Assembly (NCBI GenBank): GCA_003665825.1
Contig: QPFY01000016.1
Span: 248,001 to 312,000, forward strand
DNA length: 64,000 nucleotides
Direction of reading: 5' to 3'
From: Microbotryum silenes-acaulis
Taxonomy: Eukaryota > Basidiomycota > Microbotryomycetes > Microbotryales > Microbotryaceae
Position numbers and translations under genes: made by a program. Positions 1 to 13,009 of this stretch are shown one piece after another (positions within the stretch are counted from its first letter, which is position 1; each line of letters begins with the position of its first letter). Under the pieces are notes generated by a model. That model did no database searches. It was given only the letters and a program-made list of their open reading frames with translations, and had not been told where the DNA came from.

Positions 1-75
1 AGTGCTCTCTTCAGTCTGATTGCGAGGCATTCCGAGGCTTGAGTCTGACTGCAAGCTCGCTTTAATCACTCGCAG

Positions 76-3000
76 CGGCCGACATCGATGCGATCCTCAC
101 AACGATGCTCTCCATCCCTTATCAACACGGCCTTGCACCTCTCGTCTGCAAGGACGTCTTCCCCTTCATCTCTTTCTTTCTGCGCATGCAGCGGTTGCCC
201 TCGGCGACGATCGACCGACATTTCCCGTCGCTTATTTTAACGCTTTCGATGACCCTGAACCAAAATGACAAGAACCGCGTCAATCTTGGCGAATCGCTTT
301 CGACCTTGTCGACTCTCTTCGAGACCCACCCGCGAGCGCTCCTCGAAGCCGTCGATGACTGGTTCATCTTGGCAGCCCGAGGATTGTGGGATACGGCCAA
401 GCGGGGTGCGACGGTCAGGAATCGCGCCTTGATGGTCTTGACCAAGCTTGCTCGCGAATTCGTCAAGCATGATCAGGATGAAGATACGGCTTGGGCTGAG
501 CACAAGAGTGCGCTGCGACGACGGGTTGCCGTTCAGATGCTAGTTAGTCAGCGATCTTCTTTCACGTGGAATGGTTCTGGTGCATGTACTAACGAATCAT
601 TCTATCGGCTTTGCAGTCTCTGATGACGGAAATTAGAACGCAAGGCCACGCCCGGGTCACTGGTCTCGCTGTCCTGATTGGCCAGATCAACGCCTCCTTG
701 CCGGCTGCTCCGGCCACTCAAGGACCTCAAGCGAGGATCGACGAGACGCCTTACCTATGGCTCATCCACTTCCTCGGTGTCCTTCCCATCTTAATGGGCC
801 CTTCGTTCCACAAGATTGAACAAAAAGGTATCCGACCTTACTGCGACCTCTTCCGTCACCTCGAAGTTGCCCCCGCCCCGGCCTATCTGCGACCCCTGTC
901 CGCATTGGCATGGTCCCACGTTGCCCACGCTTTCGCCATCATTCCTGGGACCAACGATCCGGATGACCTGTGGGTGATGAGACCGGATGGGAAACCTATC
1001 AATGTGCTCTTGAGCATGCTCAACCATCGCAATCAGCTGTCTTGGACCTTCCCTGCTTCACCGCCTCCAGCTTCCGGCCCGAACCTCGCGCCCGCTTCCG
1101 CCACTGCCGATACCGCGGCTGTGGGACAAGACGCACAGACGACATCGACCGTTGCCGGTGCCACTCCTGCTGTCCCAGGTCCCACAAGCCCTTCTCGACG
1201 CACGTCCCACAAACTGCACACCGAGGCTTTGGCTCGATTGGTCACCTCGCTGATCGGCGGCTTGGGCGAGGCTGTACTCGGCAGCTGTGGCGGATCAACG
1301 AGCGAACGCGCCCAACGGCAATTCAGTCAGCTCTTTGAGATGGTCGCACCTAAGCACCTCGTCTCGGTCATGACCTCGTCTTTCGAAGAGACGCAACGCG
1401 TAGGTTGGGACACGTTGGCCGCGATCGTTCGTCCCTCTACAAAGGGGGAAGGGAAGGTCCCCAAGGTTGTCCAAGAGCAGTGCTTGGATCGTTCGATGGT
1501 TTTGGACGTATTCATGAACCCGAGGATTCTCGAGCTCGGCAAGGACCCTAGACGCACGTTCGAACTGACGCGTCGGGCTATCGACTCGACAGGCGATCCG
1601 AGCAAGATCAAAGGTTGGGGCTCGATGTGGACGACGGAGAGGATCGACTTCATCCTTGAGATCGTTCTCAGTGGAGCGCAGATGTGGGACGCGGCTCAGC
1701 TCCGATTTGATCCTGCTCGTGGATTCGAACTCGCCGTTTTTGCGGTGAGTCATCTTCGCTCGGTCGCCCGACTAATCCATAGACGTTTTGGGACTGATCT
1801 GAGCGTTGTTCGTTTCTGCAGATGGGTATACTTCCCGTTTGGCTCAACATCCTAGCCTGCTTTGAAGAGCGCCCCGACTCAGATCATGCGCTCTTGAAGG
1901 TCGTCAACTGGCTTCACATGCTCTTGGCAAGCGAACTTGTACCCACTCAAGGGATGTCGGCCACGAGTCTCGCCCTTCGGCTCTTGCCTTCCTTCGTCCA
2001 CTCCATGAGCGATATACTGCTCTCCTTTCCGGTAAAGCAGGATGGCCAGAACGCTCTAGGGCACCTCATTGCAACCCTTGTCGCCTCGAGGCCGCCTGCT
2101 GCTCACGTGGACGTCGAGGCCTTCGATGTGGCCCTTCGGTCAGTCCTCAAGGCCTCGCTTGGCGCGACACCGGCCGGTCTGAATTTGATTCTCGACAATG
2201 CTCCCGACGAGGAAGTGAGTCAAAATCGTCGCGTCTGTCCCGAAGCTCGGAGTATGGAATGCTGATCATTCGTCCCCACTCAGTTCCTCTCCCTCTGCTC
2301 GTTCGCTCTCACCGAGGTCGCTCCGATGTTGAGCTCAACGGCCGCTGGCTTGGTCAGGTTCACCCCCCTCCTGCTCCAAGTTCAACGCGTGCTCGACATC
2401 ATGGAAAACGATTCGCATCACCAGTTCGCCGAGCAAAGTGTGCGCATCATTGTCGCCGCCCGCAATCTATGGAACTCCATGTTCGCAACGCTCGAGCTCT
2501 CTCCCGAGATTGAGACGATCGTCGCGCTTTTGATGCACTTTGAGGACATCGCGACTCAGGCGACCGCGTCGGCTTCGCAAGTCGTCGAGACAATGATTGA
2601 GGATGACGGTGCTAAGACTTCTTCGGCGAATGCTATGGAAGTTGATGCTGCGGGAAGTAGCGAGGCCAACGCCATCGTCACTTCAGCACCGACCGTTCCC
2701 GCACCTGCTCAGCCTCTTCGAACGCTCGAGAGCGAGCCGCCTACGGCCAGTGACACTGCCTCACGCCCTATCCCCGCCTTGCCGACTTCAGCTTACCAAG
2801 GTGACGTTTCTGCGCCAATTCCGGAGGATGGAAGCCTCGAGTCGTCGCTCGAAGAAGAGTCGCCGGCTCTCGATCGACCCCTTGCTCCGATTTCGTCTTC
2901 GCTCGGCCTCGAACGAGTTGGCGAGGGTATCCCCGCCTCGCTGCGACAGCCTTCACCGGAGAGCTCTGTCAGCGTGCTTGAGGAGACGCCGCTTGAGCTC

Positions 3001-3864
3001 GAGCAGAAGCGGATTCAGAGTTCGATCCTGGGCGCTTCAGCCGCCATAGCGCAAGCAGACGTCGTCGCCGAGGAGGAGTCGATGGAGGCTCAGATCAAGG
3101 TCAAGGAAGAGGTCATTCCGTCGTCCGCCAACGATGCGCCTCTCGAGGAGCCAGCTCGCCAGATGTCGATGCCCGCTTTTGTTCCCCCCTTCGGACCCAT
3201 CGCACGCCCCCGTACTTCAGACTCGATCATCATCGAAGACAGCGACTCTTCGGACGACGGGATGCTCATCTCTGCGCTCGTTTCGAAGCGATCATCGCAA
3301 GCTTCCTCGAGCGCGGGATCAAAGAAACGAGGTGGTCGACCTGCTTCTGTCGCGGGTAAGGTCCCTCGATCGACTCCGATCATTCCTTCCATTTCTTCGG
3401 AACCGGCCGGATCAGAAGACGTCGAGCCGAGTCCTGCTCGTTTGCTCAAGCGTCGTCGCTCGTCGTCGACGTTCTCTCTCGAAATCGAATCGTACCAGCC
3501 TCCTCGCCGCAAGTTGGCAAAGTCGGCTCGTTCAGAAGGCAAACAAAGAGAGGCATCGAACATCCAAGCCGATGGCGAGGTGATTTCGTCTTCACCGATC
3601 GCTTCATCGTCCAAATCTCCAGTCGCCAGAGACGGAGCCGAAACTTCTTCCGCTGTGGGCTCGCCTACCTCCTCGCCTTCAAGAAGGTTGAAGGATTCGC
3701 TTCGAAGTATATTGGCCGGACCGGTCGACCAGATCGTCCGTACAGCTTGGGACGTCGGAGGGGTGACGGGTTTGAACACGTTGATCGAGATGGGGGAACA
3801 GGCTCGAGCTTATTTGGAGAGGAAGAAGCGACGCCGTGGGACGGCGAGTCCGGGTCGTGGGTGA
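76..3864 (+). CDS. Rif1-like HEAT-repeat nuclear protein, 5' end outside window
   Basis: Four exons are read: 76-542, 617-1744, 1822-2214 and 2284-3864. All junctions are in frame, giving about 1,188 C-terminal residues. Positions 1-75 look like the end of an upstream intron (CTGAC branch-like site, then CAG at 73-75), so the true start lies outside the window. The first two thirds are alpha-helical and HEAT-like, with many Trp/Leu helices such as YLRPLSALAWSHVAHAF. The last 500 residues are Ser/Pro/Glu-rich and disordered, with basic patches (KRRRSSS) and a SUMO-interaction-like run IIIEDSDSSDD near 3220-3255. The layout (N-terminal HEAT array, long disordered tail) resembles fungal Rif1, which acts at telomeres and in replication timing through PP1. 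I do not see a clean RVxF/SILK pair, so Rif1 is a suggestion. Other large HEAT proteins (symplekin-like, PELP1/Rix1-like) are possible. Confidence 0.45.
587..593 (+). promoter_or_regulatory. Intron branch-point motif TACTAAC
   Basis: A perfect yeast-type branch-point heptamer, TACTAAC, lies 23 nt before the CAG acceptor of the 543-616 intron of the Rif1-like gene. It supports this intron, which joins two frames in phase 0. Confidence 0.6.
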
Positions 3865-4941
3865 GGAGGGTGGTTCTTGGCATGATCTAGCACTTTAGTG
3901 CCTGGCTTGTTATCATTTTCTGCATCTTATATACCATGTAGCAAATATTTTTTGTCCTCGGCCCTGTTGATGTTGACACCAAGTTCAAATCGACTTGTAC
4001 AACGTGAGGTCAATATTGGGTGACTGCGAGCCTACCTGCGCCCGTAGGATCGATCCGTCGGGATCCGTCGGCTTTTGCCGCGGGTGGGCCGGCCGCTCCG
4101 ACGTGCGTCGGCGAACCCCCCCACAAATCCGAGATTTATAGCGCCTTCGCAGTCCGCCGTCTCTCCTCTCTTGTGCTTCTCATCCCACCAAACACAATGT
4201 TTATACAGTGTGAGTCCTTCAATCACTGCATTGGGCGCCATTTAGGTTGAACCTTTTATTTGCCAGCTGACGAGCGCGATTTCCACTGTTTTTCCCTTGA
4301 TCCGTGTGCACTGGGCTCGTTTCCGGACGTCCAGATGGCCAAAGCGGAAATTGAGATTATACTTCTCAAGTCAACACCTCTCACTTTTCACTTTTTTAAA
4401 TGATTGTCAAGTAATGATTGTAGGCCTGCTGCGATAGGCGGCGTTACGCAGCCACACGTTAACGACACCGGACGTCCTCCTTACACCTACTACTAGCGAT
4501 CTCAAGGAATGTTTCAGAGGTACAGGGACCTCAGCTTATCTAACAAACCACTGTTTGGAATGGATAATCGAGCTTATTTCCACTCATGCTGCGTTTGAGT
4601 CGATACTATGGCATATTGGGCGACAGCTCTAGCCTGTCAAGGATTTTCGGACACCCTTCTCGAGCAATTGAAGATGTATGGGATGTTAAATCGGGCCCAC
4701 GTATGGAGGGAAGCAGTAGATAGCTATAGAAATCATAAACCAAGAAGATCAAGCCCCAGGGCTGCCGCTACGCTCTTCCTTTCCCTTTCTTTTTCACCGA
4801 CTTGAGTATTTTCTTCAGGACGGGCCCGCCGACATAATCCAGCGGCCCGAATTGCGCCTCCGCTCCGCCTCGCCTTAGTCGGCTGTCTTCCTTCCCACCC
4901 TTTACCCACTGAAAACAGTAAACCTCACCCCTCAGCTCAGC
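3865..4941. other. Intergenic, 1.08 kb, between Rif1-like gene and DUG1
   Basis: This holds the 3' region of the upstream gene and the promoter side of DUG1. A direct repeat of GATCCGTCGG occurs near 4050-4070. Small open frames here have no family features. I see no RNA gene. Confidence 0.5.
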
Positions 4942-7350
4942 ATGCCTTCTTCCGCCCCTTTTGCCAAGTACATCGAGGACAACCAGGATGCGTTGATCGA
5001 GCGCCTCGCGGCGTCGGTTGCGATCGCCTCCGTCTCGGGCGACCCTTCGTACCGACCTGAGGTGCACCGCATGGGCAAGTGGCTCCAGGACGAGCTCGTG
5101 AAGCTGGGTGTCGAGTGAGTGGTTTCATCTGGCCTGCTGTTGCGGTTGCTTCTGCGGTGTGGACGGCTGTTGGGGCGGAGGTGACCTTTCATTTCGTTGG
5201 GCGGGGGTGCGACGCGAGATAAGCTTCCCCAGGCTCAGGCGGAGAGAAGAGAGACGACCTCAACGTCATCACGCCCGTCGCCCATCGGCGGCCCCCCACA
5301 ACCGCCGCCGCTCTCTCGCCCAATCGGATCATTGATCCCCACTCTCCACCTCGTTCACAGAGTCGAATCCGTTCCCCTCGGCCCCCAGACTCTGGAAGGC
5401 CAGGAGGTGCAACTGCCCCCCGTCTTGCTCGGTCAGTCTTCGCGGTGACGAGCCAGTCGGGAAGACGTGGGACTTGAGGAAGGCTGACCCCCTGTATCTC
5501 CCACACAGGCAAGTACGGCTCCGACCCCAAGAAGAAGACCATCCTTATTTACGGCCACTACGATGTCCAGCCCGTACGTCAAACGCATAAGCTCCTAACC
5601 CCGCCTCACTTATATCCGACCTCAGAGCCCCCACGCTGACGGTGTCTCCTGTGCTCCTTCCCCACCCCGCGCACCCCACGGAAATCTAAATACAAGCAGG
5701 CGCTCAAATCCGACGGCTGGGAGACTAAGCCCTTCGAACTCAAGGAGGACAAGGCCACCGGCCGCTTCTACGGTCGAGGGTCGTCCGATGACAAAGGTCC
5801 CATTCTTGGGTGGTTGAACGTGCGTCTCTATGAGGGCCATGTAAAGACACGCGGCCCAACGAGAGACTCATACACGAGTGAGGTGAATTGCACAGGTCAT
5901 CGAGGCTCACCAAAAGACCAACACCGAGATGCCCGTCAACCTGCGAATGTGCTTCGAGGGTATGGAGGAGTCCGGATCCAACGGCCTCGAGGAAGTCGTT
6001 GTTGCTGAGTCCAAGAAGACCTTCAAGGATGTCGACGCCGTCTGCATCTCCGTGAGTTTGCACCTTCAGTACCACTTGGATGAACGAGACTGACCCTATT
6101 GAAGCCATTTTGACAGGACAACTACTGGCTCGGCACCACTTCGCCCTGCCTCACCTACGGTCTCCGAGGCCTGGCGTACTTCTCCGTCTCCATCTCCGGA
6201 CCCGGTGCCGACTTGCACTCCGGTGTCTTCGGTGGTATGGTCCACGAGCCCATGACCGACTTGTTCGCCATCTTCTCCAAGCTCGTCACCCCTCAGGGGG
6301 AGATCCTCGTCCCCGGCATCGCCGACAAGGTTGCACCTTTGACCCCCGAGGAGAAGAAGCGCTACGAGGTCATCGACGTCAAGGTGAGCTGAGAGGATCT
6401 GCAGAGATTGAACTCGGAGTCTGCGCAAGCCGTTACTGACCATTGTCTTCGCCGCGCAGGTCTCCGACTTTGAGCAAGCCGCCGGTGCCGAGGTGACGAT
6501 CAGCCAGGACAAGGCCACCGTCTTGATGGCTCGCATGCGTTACCCCTCGCTCTCGATCCATGGTATCGAAGGTGCCTTCTCCGCCGCCGGTGCCAAGACG
6601 GTCATCCCGTCGTCCGTGCGAGGCAAGTTCTCGATCCGCCTCGTGCCCGACCTGACCCCTCAGGACGTTGAGAAGCTCGTCCAAACCTACCTCCACGAGG
6701 AGTTCGCCAAGCTTGGCTCCAAGAACACGTTCAAGGTCGAGATGTTGTCCGGCGGTATGCCCTGGGTCGCCTCGAGTAAGTCTGAACGATCTCTTAGTCT
6801 ACTCTACGTTTGCGCAATCTGGCCGATAGTGCGCCTCGGTTCCCGCTCGCTTCACGCAACGCCTGCCGTGCCGGGATCAGTTGCCCACGCGCAAACTTAA
6901 TCGTGCGATTCCCTCGCGGAAACCGGCTAACTTTATTTATTCTCTTTCGTCAAAATAGTCGACCACTGGAACTTCCGAGCTGGTACAAAGGCAACAGAGA
7001 CCGTGTACGGCAAGACGCCCGATTACACGCGTGAAGGTGGATCGATCCCCATCACCTTAACCTTTGCCGACGCGCTCGGCGTGAACGTCATGCTCTTGCC
7101 TATGGGACGAGGCGATGACGGAGCCCACTCGGTAAATAAAAATAATTATCATTTCGTTTTCGTTTGTTATACAGTCACCTTCACTGACACGACATGTTCT
7201 CCCCCCTTTGTGCTACCATGCTTTGCCATTTGGTTTGTGTGTTGGGCTTTTCTTGGTCTTTAGATCAACGAGAAGCTCGATCGATCGAACTTTGTGCAAG
7301 GGTCCATCTTGCTTGGCGAATACCTTACCGAAGTCGCTAACCTCGCCTAA
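4942..7350 (+). CDS. DUG1: Cys-Gly metallodipeptidase Dug1 (M20 family)
   Basis: Nine exons (4942-5114, 5361-5431, 5509-5573, 5700-5819, 5896-6051, 6117-6383, 6460-6775, 6959-7131, 7264-7350) give 475 residues, the usual length for Dug1/CNDP2 peptidases. The enzyme cleaves Cys-Gly in glutathione breakdown and is cytosolic. M20 metal and catalytic positions are all present: GHYDVQP (His about 99), GRGSSDDKG (Asp about 132), [10 protein letters not shown] (Glu pair about 167-168), ISDNYWLGT (Asp about 196), [10 protein letters not shown] (His about 228) and DDGAHSINEK (His about 446). The first intron (246 nt) is the longest. The start is the only ATG in frame with the family N-terminus and follows the TC-rich stretch after 4760. 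No damage is seen. Confidence 0.96.
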
Positions 7351-8022
7351 ATGCGCATCGCGAGCCCTTAGTCCGCGGAGGCCGAAACTTGCTTTTTGAA
7401 GGCTGGTGCAACTTCTTGATCGAGGGTATCCCAAGTAGGATCGTCGATTCATAAATGAGATCTTTGGATCGAGCTCTAGCTACCTGGGTTGTCTATTCCC
7501 CCGCACATTCACAAACAATAAAAATGATGTTATTCTCCTACACTTTAAACCTAGTTGACGGTGGCCGCTATTTCTGGCGAGATTGCGATCTTTTTGGCCC
7601 TTCTTGTTCGGGGCACTGCCGATGGTATAGATTAGGAACTATCCATCTAGTCAGGTAAGGGGTGGGAGGGCGCTCAAACAAACTGCGCGGGACTACGGCC
7701 TTCATGTTTATGAGAAGCAGAAATCGTCTGTCTTAGTCGGTCTCAGGAGGTACAATTTGCAGCAAAGGGGGGTTCTATCCAGAAAAAAATGCAAGAGGAG
7801 AATACGGGATAGGGAAACATAAAATAAATCGTCGAGCAGAGGGGAGGAATTGTTCGTGTAATGAACGGGAATAGGTGATAGGTATAGGTCGTCGGGCCTC
7901 CCGTCGTCGAAGGCGGGTTCGGTTCGACTCGAGAGGGAAGAGTGAGGACCGGCTCACCCTAAACCCCCAATCACAACTATCATGGAAAGTTAAAGCTGGG
8001 TTTTCGTTCCTTAGAATTTCTT
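7351..8022. other. Convergent 3' regions of DUG1 and the WOPR gene
   Basis: Two genes end toward each other here. An AATAAA-like signal lies near 7517 (plus strand), about 170 nt after the DUG1 stop. No other gene is evident. Confidence 0.5.
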
Positions 8023-9681
8023 TCAAATGCGACAGTCCAGCAACCTGAGTTGTCGCTCGTCCTCGGATCCGCGCTTTTGATCTGGCAACCGGGGTCCGCC
8101 TTCCGAGTCGGGGTCGTCCGGATTCCAACGCTCGTGCTTATCGTCGTCGTCGAGGAAGGTCCCTCGCAGCGGTGAGATAAGCGAAGCCATAGACGGCGAA
8201 GAGGCCGTACTCGTCATCCCGGAGGCCAATTCGTTATATGGAGCGAGCTGTCGAGAGATTCCTGCCGATCCTGGCGGAGTAGGCACCTGGGGCGGCTGCG
8301 ACGGACCGTGCAGCGAATCCTTCCACAAAGGCGAAGGCTGCGTTAGCGAGGTCGTCGAAGAGGTCGAGGATTGTGATCGACCATGGGTCGAAAGGGTAGG
8401 GGAAATCTCTTGCGGTTCTGAAGAGACGGAATATCGGCTCGGGATCGGGAGCGAAGACGTTGAGGCGGATTTAGGGGCGCCGTGATGATCCCGACTATCC
8501 CATCTTGGCCCTCCACTCGTCGTCGAAGCAATGCCCGGATATGCAAACGTCCAAGCAGTGGAACCGTGCGGTGAGACGTTCGACAACATCGAAACAGGTG
8601 ACAACGATTTATTCGAGCCTCCGGAGGTGTGATCGACGGAGCCCGAACCCCTGCTGAAACGAGCGGCGTCGAACGATTGCGAGGAGAGGAGTGGCGGTCG
8701 ATCGCCGTCCGATTTGGCCGTGCTCGGACGATCACCCGTATGCCGGTCTCGATCGGCTTCCGTGGCACTGAGAGCTTTCGAGCGGACTTCGTGGAGGTTG
8801 GAGTGGCTTCGTCGGTATGAGAGTTTGGCCGCAGAAAAGGAGGGGTGGGGGCCAAAGAGACTCGGCAAGGTCGCCGGAGCAACGGGCGGTGATCGAGCTT
8901 CCGCCGAAGAAGACGAGGAGGAGGATGACGCAGATGGTGACCGTCGAGGTAGATCAACATTGGCGTTACCACCCTCGCGTGAGGATGGAAAGCTCGCCTG
9001 GAAGATGGCTTGCAACATCGGGTCGTGGAGGGGGCTTCGGAGGGTACCGAATCGCTGGGCGGCTTTGGAATTGTACGCGATGAGATGCATCTTGGATTTT
9101 GTCTGAGGGTCGATGGAGGAGAAGGATTGCTTGATGATGGTCTCGTCGCCGCGTGAGGGTACCTCCAGATAGGTCAAGAAGGCTCCTGACACGCGAGAAG
9201 CTGTGCAAGCACGAAAGAAAACGGGTCGGTCAGGTATGGGGTCGAACGTTGGTCGGTGCCACGACAGCAAGATCCGATGATGTCCCTCGAAGCTCAAAAG
9301 ACTCACGAGTCCATTTAATGTGATCTGTCCACCTGCGTATCCCCGCTTCCTCTTCTTCCCAGCAGAAGCACGCCCCGGGTTTGACGAATTGGATGCCTGC
9401 AAAGCCGGGAGAGGGTTGAGTTGCTGCCAGCCAGGGGACGCACGCTTGGCACAAGCGATGTGGACTCACGTTCATCGTCAGTCAATCGTCTTGTAACCCG
9501 AGGAAGAATCTGTTGGGATACACGCTGTGGTTAGTTTGGCGGTCTAGCGTGGACCGGAACAGGTTTGCCGACTCGGTCGCCGCGAGCTGCTTACTCCTTG
9601 CTTGCTCGCCTCCAAGATCACTTGCGCATCCTGGACCGTGGTGATTGTACCAAAGTAGGAATCTGCTTGGGAAGGTACCAT
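8023..9681 (-). CDS. WOPR-domain transcription factor (Gti1/Pac2 family)
   Basis: Four exons (9681-9595, 9509-9470, 9396-9307, 9200-8023) give 464 residues. The N-terminus is a split WOPR DNA-binding domain. Box 1 runs from SYFGTITTVQDAQ through ILPRVTRRLTDDE and AGIRRWTDHIKWTPSRVSG to about residue 80. Box 2 is seen as TIIKQSF and KMHLIAYN at about residues 95-120. All three introns cut box 1 and all are in phase. The remaining 340 residues are Ser/Pro/His-rich and disordered, as usual for the family. Family members (Wor1, Ryp1, Gti1, Pac2) control morphological switches and, in pathogens, effector genes. The targets here are unknown. The start ATG at 9681 sits only a few residues before the domain, which is typical. 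The gene has a very long gene-free upstream region (9682-13009). Confidence 0.93.
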
Positions 9682-12600
9682 AGGACGAAGGGTTGTAAAG
9701 TTTCAGTTGTCTGGTAGCATCTAGAACATGTACGAAAATGTTCTTTTGGTCGCGAGAGTTCGTGCCTCGGTAGCTCCGTCGTTCGGAGAATTATCTCGGA
9801 ACAGTGCCCGGTTCCGGGATAGATTAAATTGTGGCGATCAGTTCCCAAAGGCCCTGAAGCCCCATGTCATGGCCAAGCACCGCCGGCCAGGCCTGAGTTC
9901 CAGCAACTCGAAAGCTTGGAAAAAAGACACCTTGTGCACCCTGCAGAACACGACTTTGTCGAGTAGACATTTGTCGATTTTACCCGGATCCCACGCCAAG
10001 CTTCGGCGTAGCCTGTAGCCGGCGCCCGGCTCGATCGAGTCGGTGATTGGTGGACCGGGTGCTCATCGATCATCTTCGGGGAACGGTGCGGGGCGGAGAA
10101 CGAAACTAAAGAACACCTTGGAAAGAGAAGCTGGAAACTGAGACCCGTACGTGAATGAAAAGAACTCACGGCCAGCGGCGGCGAGTTCGCTGTGGTTAAC
10201 CATGTGGGCCAACCCACACGGGCCTCACAGCGGTTAATGTCAAGGATTAGGAGCGACTGGAGCCCTTGGCGTCTGCAATCGAACGAAGTCGTGGCGGGCC
10301 GGAAGTGTGCTCCGGATACAATGTACTTGATGCTCGAGGTGGATGAGTGACGTCGAGTGCGGGCTGTGATTCGCGTCAAGCAACTATCTCGGAGGCGAAT
10401 GCGACGATGGTACGGAAATCCGAGATCACCCCTTGGCCGCGGCAGTCAGAATGTGGCGCCGGCGGCGGTGCTTTCGAATGACTGGACCGGCTCGAGGGGT
10501 CGGGCTCGCGAGTCGCCAGACGGAGAGGGGTCGTACTTTCCCAAGGCGGAAGCTGGGTACACTGGCTCTGACAGGGGCAAGTAACCAGATCGCACTCTGT
10601 GAACGACCTTCTACTCAGCGCTGGGACGACAGAGCGGAAGAAGAAAGAAGGGCCATTGTGCTGCCACCGGCGACAATGAAACCACGGGCAGCGCGATTCG
10701 ATTCAGTCGGCGGTCGATCATTGGATCATTGAAAGCGCGGAGTGCGGTGGTGAGGCCGATCCGCCGGGAACTTAAGGGATAAATGGAGAAAGAAAAAGAG
10801 GCAAGCCCATTGATCGGCGCTATGGGCCCGCGCTTTAATATCGCACCGACGCGGGGGGGGGGGGGCGGGGGGGGGGGGGGGGCTGAATCCTGAAAGTGTG
10901 AGGTGAGGCACGCGCAGGATTCGAAACGCTCCAACGGCTGGATTCTCGACTGTCGCAGTCTCGAGCTGTTCGATGCGATGACAAGTCGAGCTCGGCAAAG
11001 TTCAGGCTCGCCCCGGCTGGACCCTACATAATTCCGGGATCTGAACACTCAAGTAGCGATGAGGGGCTGACAAAGCTAGAACATCACTGAGAAGCCCCCA
11101 GACAGCCCACGACGTGATCGCTAGACTCCTGAATTCTGGCCTCGGAAGAGAGTCCGGGCTGCTTGTCACACTCCGGCGAGGTTGGTGTCAAAAGGCCGCG
11201 CCAAGGCTAGCGAAACTACGAGCCGCGGAACCGCTCGCGCGTGGAAATGAAGTGCCCAAGCCCATAGACTTCTGGATCAGGTCGAAGACATGGAAGCTCA
11301 GGGCGGGCTTGAAAATAGCCTTATTAAGCTTCTACACTCGGCGGTCGATAATCGCAATTTCTCGAAGAGTAATTTTTCCACTGCACGTTCGGTAACGCAC
11401 GAGCATCGGCTTGAGTTGAATGCGCAATGATTATGTTCCCGATGAATAGAACACTCCGAACAACGCGCACACTGCACAGCTTCGGTCGCCGAAGGACGGA
11501 GTACCTGACGTTCCATCCTATGGGACCACCTATGCGCCGCTTCTTGTGAATTCTTCCGAGGCCGTGAGAAATTGCGAAGTAGCTGTGCAGGCACAAAATG
11601 GTAAGGTCGACGGGTTTAGGAAGGATGGGAACCTTTCGCCAAGCACTGCTATTCAAATCTCCTTCAAGTCCGAGCATCACGAGCCTTGAATTGTAGGCTG
11701 CGTTGAGCTTCGCTCACGTCATGCAAGAGGATGCCACAAACGCCATCCATAGGTGCTAACGGGTTATCTTTCGGACAGTTGTTCGAAGCAGCGGCTGGGC
11801 AACTGAGATTCCGCACCGCATAGGTAATAGGTGGGTTCCCAGGTGTAAATTTGGTCCGCGGAAGATGAAAGATTAGCCGACGCGCCTTCCGACCAAGTCA
11901 GGTACCAGGCGTGTTCTGTAGGCTCACCCTACCGGCAGAAACCGACCTAGTTCTTTAAGGTACCTACCGCGGGTCACTACTAGCTACTTTGTAGATGCCG
12001 GCATCTCGGAACTTTACCCATAAGGTAGCCTATTCTATTCCAACCTCGGCACGCTAGGCCCCTAGTAGCACGAGAACTTGGGACTAGCACGGATCCGTAG
12101 TTGGATAATTCTGATGTTAATAATGTAAGGAGGAAAGGCGGTAGGAGAGCCTTTGATTGTGAGTCTCGCAGGTACGCTTGCAAGCATTGCGACTGGGGGC
12201 CTTGCAATTGGGTTCACTGATCGGCCCACCCACCCACCCTTCTTCATTCGATCCAATTGGTCGAGTGATACGGGCCGCGGCCCTTCGGGAGCGGACACCG
12301 GTCCATTTGCACGGCCGGCGCGGATGACTCGATGACTGGAGCAGGGCAGGGTCAATCACAAGGGTTGAGACATTTCCGCGCGACTATAAGCGCTGAGCGA
12401 GCAACACGCGCGACGATTCCCCACTACATACTCTGGCAGCGAGTCTTTGTGCCTGCTCAAGCATAGAAACGGACGGGCTCGGAAAGCTTGGGTCTTCGAC
12501 TCCTCCCCCTCGCTCTTCCGAAGGCGACACCATTACGTTCCAGAACGCCGTCTTCCGTCTTTCGCGCTACAACTTAAAAAGGAAAGACTTGGGTCTGATG

Positions 12601-13009
12601 TCACCACTAGAAAGGAGGCCCCTAAATGGGACTCACTTGGAAGGGTCTGATCGGCGCGATATCTCGTCTGCACTGGTTATAGTAAATGCACTGGCGAAGG
12701 CTCACTTGCTCTTGGATCCCACCGCTTTTACGCGCAGGCGTGTCTCGATTCTACCCCTCCTCCTGTAAGGGGGTAGAACATCATATGACAGATGGGCTCG
12801 TCATCGCCGTTGATTGAACGCTAATCCGAAAATTAAAGTTGCCCACGACGCGATACCACCTGCCCACCCTTCTTTCAAAGCCTCGAGGAGGGACGAGGAC
12901 AGCGAGCGACCAACATGACTTGTCCTTGAATGAAAGCTAATTTTCACCGCAGTAGCAACCCATGAACCATCATAATTACACGCAAAGTATTTGCGCTCGC
13001 ACCTCTATT
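9682..13009. other. 3.3-kb gene-free region upstream of the WOPR gene
   Basis: No open frame here has recognisable family features or a coherent exon chain. Contents seen: a G-tract at 10853-10882, mixed AT/GC DNA, and a TATA-like ACTATAAG near 12384. It lies between the divergent WOPR start and the 3' end of the AP-1 beta gene. It could hold a long promoter, a long 5' leader or an unrecognised noncoding transcript. Confidence 0.4.
10853..10882 (+). repeat. Poly-G tract (29 of 30 G)
   Basis: Thirty positions are all G except a C at 10866. The sequence could form a G-quadruplex. Its length may be unstable or mis-assembled. Confidence 0.85.
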
